Position numbers and translations under genes: made by a program. A stretch of 12,552 nt of DNA from Actinomycetota bacterium (GTDB lineage Bacteria > Actinomycetota > Actinomycetes > Streptosporangiales > Streptosporangiaceae), in NCBI GenBank assembly GCA_003168295.1, contig PMST01000346.1:2995-15546 (forward strand), written 5' to 3'. Shown here in pieces: positions 6,448-12,004 of the stretch. Position 1 is the stretch's first letter; each line of letters starts with the position of its first letter. Below the pieces are notes generated by a model, which ran no database searches, was not told the origin of the DNA, and saw only the letters and a list, made by a program, of their open reading frames with translations.

Positions 6448-7077
6448 TTAGCTGGGCAGGCTGGGTAGCGCGGCGTTATCGGAGAGCGCATGCTCAGCGG
6501 GCCCCAGGATCGAGTAGATCGTCGCCCGGTCCTTGTTGAGCGTGCGCTGATCTCGCTGGAGGGCCGCGTTGGCGGTGGCGCGGGCGGCCGCGCTGCGGGC
6601 GGTCATCACGGTGACCATGTCCGTCTGCACGGGCACCGCATCGAAGGCCCAGGTTACGAAGTCGTTGGTGCAGTTCTGCAGGTTGAAGCGGGCCAGCGAC
6701 TCGGTCACCTGATACTGGGTGAGGTCGGCCAGCGGCTCGTTGTTGGCGGGCTCGCAGTTGTTCGCGTTGTACTTCACCAAACGGACCGCGGTGCTGAGGC
6801 TGTCTTTCGAGCCGGATTCGATCGCGCTCAGCGCTTGCTGCGATTCCCTGACACCTCCGGCACATGACTCGATGGCTGCGTTCATGTCCTTCAGGTACCC
6901 GTTAAGGTCGCCGGCCTGCTGTGCGTTCGAGGGCCGGTGCGACAGGGAGACCAGCACGCCCGCGCCGGCCAGCAGCACCAGCACGAGCAGGATCCACATC
7001 GGGGTGCGGCGGACCGGCCACCCGCTGCGCCTGATCGGGACGTAAGGCGGCGGGTCGGTGGTGGTGGGCGTCCTCAC
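6448..7077 (-). CDS. Single-pass, extracytoplasmic helical protein with three cysteines, function unknown
   Basis: A 209-residue protein. The GTG at 7077 has GGGAG seven bases upstream, inside the 3' end of the thioredoxin gene; only three bases separate the two genes, so they are co-transcribed. A proline-rich cytoplasmic N-terminus (~26 residues) leads into one membrane helix at ~27-46 (WILLVLVLLAGAGVLVSL). The remaining ~160 residues should lie outside the membrane and look mostly helical, with cysteines at 72, 108 and 136. I do not recognise the family. Because it follows a membrane-anchored thioredoxin and has an odd number of outside cysteines, it could be a substrate or partner of that thioredoxin; this is inference from context only. 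No signal peptidase site or catalytic motif is apparent. Confidence 0.8.
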   Translation of the reverse strand: MRTPTTTDPPPYVPIRRSGWPVRRTPMWILLVLVLLAGAGVLVSLSHRPSNAQQAGDLNGYLKDMNAAIESCAGGVRESQQALSAIESGSKDSLSTAVRLVKYNANNCEPANNEPLADLTQYQVTESLARFNLQNCTNDFVTWAFDAVPVQTDMVTVMTARSAAARATANAALQRDQRTLNKDRATIYSILGPAEHALSDNAALPSLPS

Positions 7078-7080
7078 TGA

Positions 7081-7737
7081 TCAGCTCCCTGTGGCGAGCG
7101 CGATGCCCTTGTGCAGAGCGGCGAGCGTGACCGCGCCGAAGATGCGATCGACGATGCGGTGCTTGGCGTTGAGGAAAAAGGTCTGCGGCAGCGCGCTGAC
7201 GCCATAGGCGTCAGCGCCGCTGAGCTGCGGATCCCACCCCACGGGATAGCTGACACCGTCGGAGTGGGTGAACGACATCGCGTTGCCGAGGACGTCGTTC
7301 TCGTCCAGTCCCACGAGGGCCACCTTGGCCTGTTCGGTGCGGTAGAACCGGGCGAGCAGCGGGGTCTCCTGCTTGCAGGGGACGCACCAGGACGCGAAGA
7401 AGTTCACGATGAGAGGCCGCCCTGAGTAGTTGCCGAGCGTGACCCGCTGGCCGGGATGGCCGAGCGCGGGGAAGCTGAACGTCGGCGCCACCGGATCGGC
7501 GGCCTTGGCGGGATGGCCCGATCCGGAACTCGAGCCCGAGCTCGCCACGGCGATGCCGGCCAGGGAACCTGCGACGCAGACCGCGATGACGACCGAGGCG
7601 ATCTTGTGCCTGACCGCCGACTGCCAGAGCTCTCTGATCGCGCCCGCCCACGTCTGCTGCCCCATCCTCCGCCTGACCCTCCTCTGCTCCCGCGAGTTCA
7701 CCCGATTCCGCGAGTTCACCCGATCCCGCGAGTTCAC
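7081..7737 (-). CDS. Membrane-anchored TlpA/ResA-like thioredoxin
   Basis: A 218-residue protein from the GTG at 7737. One membrane helix at ~46-65 (IASVVIAVCVAGSLAGIAV) and a Ser/Gly linker precede a thioredoxin fold: TFSFPALG...VTLGNYSGRPLIVNFFASWCVPCKQETP with redox cysteines C118 and C121, and the cis-proline region SALPQTFFLN. This is the TlpA/ResA/DsbE pattern, in which extracytoplasmic thiols are reduced, often for cytochrome c or CuA-centre maturation. The GTG start overlaps the kinase stop codon (GTGA). It lies in an 18-bp tandem repeat that also supplies in-frame GTG codons at 7719 and 7701; an ATG at 7665 has AGGAGG twelve bases upstream, so the exact N-terminus is uncertain (24 residues at most). 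Its position opposite the oxidase operon fits a role in oxidase assembly, by inference. Confidence 0.9.
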   Translation of the reverse strand: MNSRDRVNSRNRVNSREQRRVRRRMGQQTWAGAIRELWQSAVRHKIASVVIAVCVAGSLAGIAVASSGSSSGSGHPAKAADPVAPTFSFPALGHPGQRVTLGNYSGRPLIVNFFASWCVPCKQETPLLARFYRTEQAKVALVGLDENDVLGNAMSFTHSDGVSYPVGWDPQLSGADAYGVSALPQTFFLNAKHRIVDRIFGAVTLAALHKGIALATGS

Positions 7738-7754
7738 TCTGCCGTGTTCACCCG
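7693..7754 (-). repeat. 18-bp tandem repeat carrying phased GTG start codons
   Basis: On the + strand, CGAGTTCACCCGATTCCG (7693-7710) and CGAGTTCACCCGATCCCG (7711-7728) are followed by a partial copy from 7729, and GTTCACCCG recurs at 7746-7754. Read on the - strand it encodes VNSRNR/VNSRDR units. Three copies each supply an in-frame GTG (7737, 7719, 7701) for the thioredoxin gene. The last copy overlaps the end of the kinase gene. Confidence 0.85.
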
Positions 7755-9008
7755 GCGCAAGGCTTCAGCTCGCGTTTCAGCGCCTTCCGGGTACGGCTCC
7801 CGCCACGGTGTTCGTGCCAGTTTCCCACCGTTGCCGGCCGTCCCAGCCACCCCGGCCGGCCCCACGGCCGTCATCCTGGCCGGCCCCACGGCCGTCATCC
7901 CGGCCGGAAACGTCAGTGAGGCGTGGGCCAGCAGCAGCTCGAACTCGCTGCCCTGTCCGGGGCGGCTGCGGACGAGAACCTCGCCGCCGTGCGCCCGTGC
8001 GACCGCCCGGACCAGCGCCAGGCCCAGCCCCGTCCCCCGGGGATGGCCGCTGTCGCCACTGCGGAACCGGTCGAAGATATGCTGCAGCTGCTCGTCAGGA
8101 ATGCCCTGTCCGCCGTCCGAGACGACCATCCGGACCGGGCTGGTTCCGGCGGCCATGACCGACAGCTTGATGACATCGCCGTCGCTGGTGTGCCGTACGG
8201 CGTTCTCGAGCAGGGCGTCGATGGCCAGCCCGAGCCGCTCTTTGTCCGCTTGCGTGGTGACCTTGTCCAGCCGGCCGAGCTGCCAGCGACGATCGGCGGT
8301 GGGCCGCCACCTGCGCAGGATCTCCATGGTGAAGCTGTCGAGCGCGACCGGCTCAGGATGCAGGAACTCGGGATCCTCGGCGGCCGCGATGACGAGCAGC
8401 CGCTCGGCGATCCGGCGCAGCCGGCTCAGCTCGCCCAGGATCACCTGGATGTCGTGTCCCTCCTGCCTGCCGGTGAGGCCGCGGGCGAGCAGCTCAGCGT
8501 GGCCAAGCGCGATCGTGATCGGGGTACGGAGCTGATGAGAGGCGTCCTGGAGAAACCTGCGCTGGGTGGCGAGCAGCCGGGCGTTCTCCTCGCTGACCAG
8601 AGTCGTCTTCTGCTCGGCGGCGAGCTTGCGCCTAGCGTGCCAGACTATGGCCAGGAACAAGGCCGCCATCAGGGGGACCTCAGTGGGTTCCGCGCGGCGC
8701 GCGATATCGACCACGACGTCCGTGGCGGTCGTCGCCATGACCACGCCGATGACCCACAGAGCGGGCCTGGGCGACCAGGTGCGGAACCCGTACACCAGCG
8801 TGACGCAGATCCAGACAACGTGAATGGGGATCGTCGCCCAGATCGGGAACACGAAAATGGCGGCCACGTTAATGGCCGAGAAGACCGCCCAGCCGGCATC
8901 GAGCCACACGGGCCGGAACGGCCACCTGAGCCGGACGGTGAACCGGCCGAGCCGCCAGCGGCGGCCGGCCCTGCTCCCGTCAGTGGTCCGCGAGCTGGTA
9001 GCCCTCAC
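7734..9008 (-). CDS. Membrane sensor histidine kinase
   Basis: A 424-residue protein. The N-terminus holds four hydrophobic segments at ~37-54, 58-75, 83-101 and 110-124 with very short outside loops, so there is no large extracytoplasmic sensor; the signal may be sensed in the membrane. Then come a dimerisation and phosphoacceptor helix, FLQDASHQLRTPI with H158, and an ATPase domain with N-box ALLENAVRHT, G1 box VSDGGQGIP, F-box IFDRFRSGDSG and G2 box GTGLGLALV. A ~65-residue C-terminal extension follows the ATPase domain and includes a duplicated MTAVGPA(R/G) unit. The start is taken as GTG 9008, overlapping the regulator gene by 29 bases; no good ribosome site is visible, so coupling is likely. 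It pairs with the adjacent response regulator. The signal is unknown; redox or respiratory state is suggested only by gene order. Confidence 0.92.
   Translation of the reverse strand: MRATSSRTTDGSRAGRRWRLGRFTVRLRWPFRPVWLDAGWAVFSAINVAAIFVFPIWATIPIHVVWICVTLVYGFRTWSPRPALWVIGVVMATTATDVVVDIARRAEPTEVPLMAALFLAIVWHARRKLAAEQKTTLVSEENARLLATQRRFLQDASHQLRTPITIALGHAELLARGLTGRQEGHDIQVILGELSRLRRIAERLLVIAAAEDPEFLHPEPVALDSFTMEILRRWRPTADRRWQLGRLDKVTTQADKERLGLAIDALLENAVRHTSDGDVIKLSVMAAGTSPVRMVVSDGGQGIPDEQLQHIFDRFRSGDSGHPRGTGLGLALVRAVARAHGGEVLVRSRPGQGSEFELLLAHASLTFPAGMTAVGPARMTAVGPAGVAGTAGNGGKLARTPWREPYPEGAETRAEALRRVNTAE
7854..7907 (-). repeat. 24-bp tandem repeat in the kinase C-terminal extension
   Basis: Two units (7854-7877 and 7878-7901), differing at one base, are followed by a six-base partial copy (7902-7907). 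They encode the octapeptides MTAVGPAR and MTAVGPAG. The period is a multiple of three, so the frame is kept. It lies after the ATPase domain and probably forms a flexible tail. Confidence 0.85.
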
Positions 9009-9726
9009 CGCGCACCGTCTTGATCAGGCCGAAGCCGAGCTTTGATCGCAGCCTCCGCACACACACGTCGACGACATTGGAACCCGGGTCGAAGTCGTAT
9101 CCCCACACCGTGGCCAGCAGCTGGCCCTTCGGAACGGACTGGCCCGCGTGCTCGGCCAGCTCGCGCAGCAGCAGGAATTCGAGCCGGGTCAGCGGCACCG
9201 GGCCAGCTCCGATGTCGGCGACCAGGCGTCCGACGTCGAGGGTGAGCCGGCCGGTCCTGACGATCTCCCCGGCCCGGTCGTGCCCGCTGTCCCCGGCCAC
9301 GCCGCGCGGCCTGACCCTGACCCTGACCCGGGCCAGCAGCTCGGCCAGCGAGAACGGCTTCGTCAGGTAGTCCTGTGCCCCGCGCTCAAGGCAGTTCACC
9401 TTGGAAGCCACGTCCGCCAGGCAGGAAAGCACGAGCACGGCCTGCTCGGGGTCGGTGGCGAGCAGCCGTTCCAGGACCACCTGCCCCGCCATGTCCGGCA
9501 TGACGAGGTCCAGGATCACCAGGTCGTAGTGGCCGGCCAGCGCCCGTTGCAGCGCCTCCGCTCCGGTCGCGGCGAAGTCGGCCGTATAGCCCGCCGCGGC
9601 CAGCGCGCGCCCGATAAAGGCCCGGATCCCGGGCTCGTCGTCGGCCACGAGAATTCTCGTGGCCACCGCGTCCTGCGGCCAGGTGACCCGAGCCGTTTCC
9701 TGCGACGTCATCGCCTCGCCACTCAT
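8980..9726 (-). CDS. OmpR/PhoB-family response regulator
   Basis: A 248-residue protein. The receiver domain spans ~24-137: acidic pocket D29-D30-E31, phosphoacceptor D73 in LVILDLVMPD, S101 and K123 in YLTKPF. A winged-helix DNA-binding domain occupies ~155-245, with PLTRLEFLLLRELAEHAGQSVPKGQLLATVWGYDF, NVVDVCVRRLRSKLG and the wing TVRGEGYQL. These are the standard OmpR/PhoB features and no key residue is missing. The start is ATG 9726, although the upstream ribosome site is weak; ATG 9711 is an in-frame alternative. It is the first gene of a four-gene operon with the kinase, thioredoxin and three-cysteine protein. It reads away from the oxidase operon across a 580-bp spacer, so binding sites in that spacer could control both operons (inference). 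Confidence 0.93.
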   Translation of the reverse strand: MSGEAMTSQETARVTWPQDAVATRILVADDEPGIRAFIGRALAAAGYTADFAATGAEALQRALAGHYDLVILDLVMPDMAGQVVLERLLATDPEQAVLVLSCLADVASKVNCLERGAQDYLTKPFSLAELLARVRVRVRPRGVAGDSGHDRAGEIVRTGRLTLDVGRLVADIGAGPVPLTRLEFLLLRELAEHAGQSVPKGQLLATVWGYDFDPGSNVVDVCVRRLRSKLGFGLIKTVRGEGYQLADH

Positions 9727-10116
9727 GGTCGCCGCCGCACCCGCCTGGTGCCGACGTCGAGCCCCCCATATCGTGCTCCCGCACGGTGGTGAAAAAATCG
9801 CATATGTCGCGTTGCTGATAGTTCTACGCCGAGGTCTTGCCGGTCAAGTACCGGCCGCGGTCGCGCCGCATCTGTTACCTCTCCGTGTCACAAACGATTG
9901 CAATCCAGGTCTCCAAATCCTCGGCTCGCGCCGGTACCTGGCCCTGAGGTGCGGAGATAACCCCAAAATGACGGAACGATCCGACCGCGAGCTGCCCGGC
10001 CACCCTCGAGCGACCGGCCCGGTCGCGGCTGCTAACCGGGACGTCCCGGGGGACCGCGGGCCGCTCGCGGGAGCGGGCGCACGGGCGCTGCTGTGTGTTC
10101 AGTACGCCAGTGACGC

Positions 10117-10132
10117 ATGACAATTTTGTCAT
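10117..10132. promoter_or_regulatory. AT-rich palindrome, candidate operator
   Basis: ATGACAA (10117-10123) and TTGTCAT (10126-10132) are perfect 7-bp arms around TT. It stands out in GC-rich surroundings, lies 175 bp before the cupredoxin start and has the size of a dimeric regulator site. The regulator is unknown. OmpR-type proteins usually bind direct repeats, so the adjacent response regulator is not the obvious ligand. Confidence 0.5.
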
Positions 10133-10190
10133 TCATGCCGCCCGCTGTTGCGCGCCTATTCGTTCCGCCGCCACCATCGGGTGCGTAACC

Positions 10191-10247
10191 CGGCATCGTG
10201 CCTGCCGACTTCGCCCGAAGCTGTCCGCGGTCGCAAGGCGGCAGGCA
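10191..10247 (+). promoter_or_regulatory. Nested stem-loops in the probable leader of the oxidase operon
   Basis: TGCCTGCCG (10199-10207) pairs perfectly with CGGCAGGCA (10239-10247). The enclosed loop holds a small CTTC/GAAG hairpin. CGGCA (10191-10195) can instead pair with TGCCG (10203-10207), which would exclude the longer stem. The element ends 59 bases before the cupredoxin start. It could be an attenuator-like leader if transcription begins upstream of it; I do not recognise a known riboswitch. Confidence 0.4.
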
Positions 10248-10293
10248 AGGCGGTGGCCGCTGCAACCGTGTGCATCGGGGGTAGCTGAGAAAC

Positions 10294-10300
10294 GAGGTGG
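10294..10300 (+). promoter_or_regulatory. Ribosome binding site of the cupredoxin gene
   Basis: GAGGTGG, six bases before the GTG at 10307. It supports this start and the N-terminal membrane helix. Confidence 0.65.
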
Positions 10301-10306
10301 TAACCG

Positions 10307-10990
10307 GTGTCACTGCCGGCCCGGGTAGCGACGCTGCTGATCGCTTTCGTCGCGGTCGCCGTGGTCGTGACCTTCGTCGCCGTCCATTTCATCCTCTCCA
10401 GCCCGCCGGTCGAGAACTACACGCCCTATGCGAGCGGCGGCCAGGTGAACGTCGTGCTGCAGACCGACCCGCAGAACACGGTGACGAACAAGCCGGACTG
10501 GGTGTCGTACTTCATCCAGGACCCGCGGACCAAGCAGTGGGTGCACACCACCTACTTCGCGGTGCCCGCCGCCACCAAGGTGAACATCACGATCGAGGGC
10601 TATGACGGCTGCACGCCGCTGCGCAATCCGGTCTGGGGCAAGGTCACCGGCACGATCGGCGGCGTCGAGTACGTGAACGGAACGGCGGTGTCGCAGCTGA
10701 ACTCGTGGTCGGGGTGCAACGTCCAGCACACGTTCACGATGGCGGGCCTCGGCATCAACGTGCCGATCGCCTCGCCGACGACGCTGAACCAGAACAACAA
10801 CCTGTGCGGCACCTCGCCGTGCACGAGCGGCCCGCACCAGGTGGTGACCTTCAGCTTCATGACCCCGGCCAAGGGCGGGACGTTCCGCTGGCAGTGCATC
10901 GTCCCGTGCGGCGGCGGTTACGTGGACGGAAACGGCGGCCCGATGGCGACGCCCGGTTACATGAGCGGCCAGATGGAGGTGCAGGCCTGA
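10307..10990 (+). CDS. Membrane-anchored cupredoxin-domain protein, subunit II-like
   Basis: A 227-residue protein. A membrane helix at ~6-31 is followed by an extracytoplasmic domain with a cupredoxin-like end: H141 in QHTFTMAGL, then FRWQC197IVPC201GGGY, and M213, M219 and M223 in a Gly/Met-rich tail. The C-x3-C-G element and the upstream His mirror the CuA site of subunit II, but the second CuA histidine is absent (Y205 or Gly at that place), so it probably does not form a normal CuA centre. It may bind a single copper, pass copper to the oxidase or form part of the complex. Two more cysteines (C-G-T-S-P-C) lie at ~166-171. Its stop codon overlaps the subunit II start (TGATG), so it is translationally coupled to it. 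The cupredoxin assignment is from motif and context. Confidence 0.8.
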   Translation: MSLPARVATLLIAFVAVAVVVTFVAVHFILSSPPVENYTPYASGGQVNVVLQTDPQNTVTNKPDWVSYFIQDPRTKQWVHTTYFAVPAATKVNITIEGYDGCTPLRNPVWGKVTGTIGGVEYVNGTAVSQLNSWSGCNVQHTFTMAGLGINVPIASPTTLNQNNNLCGTSPCTSGPHQVVTFSFMTPAKGGTFRWQCIVPCGGGYVDGNGGPMATPGYMSGQMEVQA

Positions 10991-11976
10991 TGGCCACCGA
11001 AGCGTCGGCCTCGTCCCCAGGACCCCAAGGACCCCAAGGACCCTCAGGAGCCCCCGGAGCCCCGGGACCCGCGGCTGAGCCGCGGCACGGCCTGCGGCTG
11101 CTGATCGCCTGGGTCGTGGCCAGCGTCATCGGCTGCTTGCTCGTCTACCTAGTCTGGGGGCCGCACCTGCCCCCGGGTGCCATGTCGTCTTCGGCCGCTA
11201 ACGAGCAGTTCGACCTGCGCGTCCTCGGCACGATCGCCACGCCCGTCTTCCTCGGCGTGGTGATCTACATGGGTTACGCGCTGACCTTCTGGCGCGCGAA
11301 GGACGATGACGAGACCGACGGTCCGCCCATCCACGGCAACGCCAAGATCCAGTTGACCTGGATCGCGGCGACCACGGCCATCGTGCTCGCCCTGGCCGCC
11401 TTCGGCACCGTCGAGCTGGTGACCGTGCAGGGCGCGGGCGCCGGCGAGGGACCGCAGCCGATCTGGAAGCCGGACTCCTCCACCATCTTGCAGGTGCAGG
11501 TCATCGGCCAGCAGTGGGCGTGGACCTACCGTTACCCGCAGTTCGGCGGCTTCGAGACCACGCAGCTTGAGCTTCCGCTGAACGAGCCGGTCCAGTTCAA
11601 CGTCACCTCACTGGACGTCATCCACAGCTTCTGGGCGTACCAACTCGGCGTGAAGGCCGACGCCAACCCCGGCGTTAACAACGTCGCCTACACCACCCCC
11701 AAGCACGCCGGCGGGTTCGTGGTCCGCTGCGACGAACTATGCGGGCTATGGCACGGCGCGATGTTCAACTACGGGAAGGTCGTCACGGCGTCCGCCTTCC
11801 AGACCTGGGCGCAGCAGACCGAGACGCAGCTGGCCTCGGTCACCAAGATGCTGCCGCCCTACGCCGCGACCTATGACCCCACCGACATCGCCAACCTGGG
11901 CAAGGTGCTGGTCCAGCTGGGCATCGGCGGAGCCGGCGGCGGCTACTACAACCCCTTGGACCCCGAGCAGCCATGA
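10990..11976 (+). CDS. ctaC: Cytochrome c oxidase subunit II
   Basis: A 328-residue protein. The ATG at 10990 overlaps the previous stop codon as TGATG; a longer open frame upstream lies inside the cupredoxin gene and is rejected. A Gly/Pro-rich N-terminal segment (residues 9-28) is followed by three hydrophobic segments at ~35-56, 80-101 and 122-144, one more than the usual two. The C-terminal CuA domain has all ligands: H212 in DVIHSFW, then C247-D-E249-L-C251-G-L-W-H255-G-A-M258. The aromatic electron-entry motif QQWAWTYRYPQF is also present. The protein receives electrons from cytochrome c at the binuclear copper centre on the outer membrane face and passes them to subunit I, encoded 28 bp downstream. 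Symbol by actinobacterial convention (coxB elsewhere). Confidence 0.95.
   Translation: MATEASASSPGPQGPQGPSGAPGAPGPAAEPRHGLRLLIAWVVASVIGCLLVYLVWGPHLPPGAMSSSAANEQFDLRVLGTIATPVFLGVVIYMGYALTFWRAKDDDETDGPPIHGNAKIQLTWIAATTAIVLALAAFGTVELVTVQGAGAGEGPQPIWKPDSSTILQVQVIGQQWAWTYRYPQFGGFETTQLELPLNEPVQFNVTSLDVIHSFWAYQLGVKADANPGVNNVAYTTPKHAGGFVVRCDELCGLWHGAMFNYGKVVTASAFQTWAQQTETQLASVTKMLPPYAATYDPTDIANLGKVLVQLGIGGAGGGYYNPLDPEQP
11013..11073 (+). repeat. Short Gly-X-Y coding repeat at the start of subunit II
   Basis: A run of GGA/GGT-type glycine codons every nine bases, with adjacent CCC/CCA, encodes collagen-like triplets (GPQ, GPQ, GPS, GAP, GAP, GPA). Several units share CCAAGGACC at the DNA level. It lies in the segment before the first membrane helix. 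Confidence 0.75.
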
Positions 11977-12004
11977 CCTGGCGGAAGGCAGCGAGGTAAC
12001 GCAG

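Larger units (their letters stand above)
9727..10306. other. Divergent regulatory spacer between the two-component operon and the oxidase operon
   Basis: 580 bp with no convincing gene; short frames on both strands lack ribosome sites and family features. It should contain promoters for both operons, but I could not assign -35/-10 pairs with confidence. Visible structures are a CGTGC/GCACG stem with a four-base loop at 9772-9785 in the regulator leader, an A-run at 9792-9797, a GCCGGT/ACCGGC stem at 9839-9855, an AT-rich palindrome at 10117-10132, and a nested stem-loop at 10191-10247 upstream of the cupredoxin gene. Confidence 0.65.

Noticed and set aside
10705..10989. Extended N-terminus of subunit II
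   Set aside because: It is the out-of-frame shadow of the cupredoxin gene; the TGATG junction gives the natural start.
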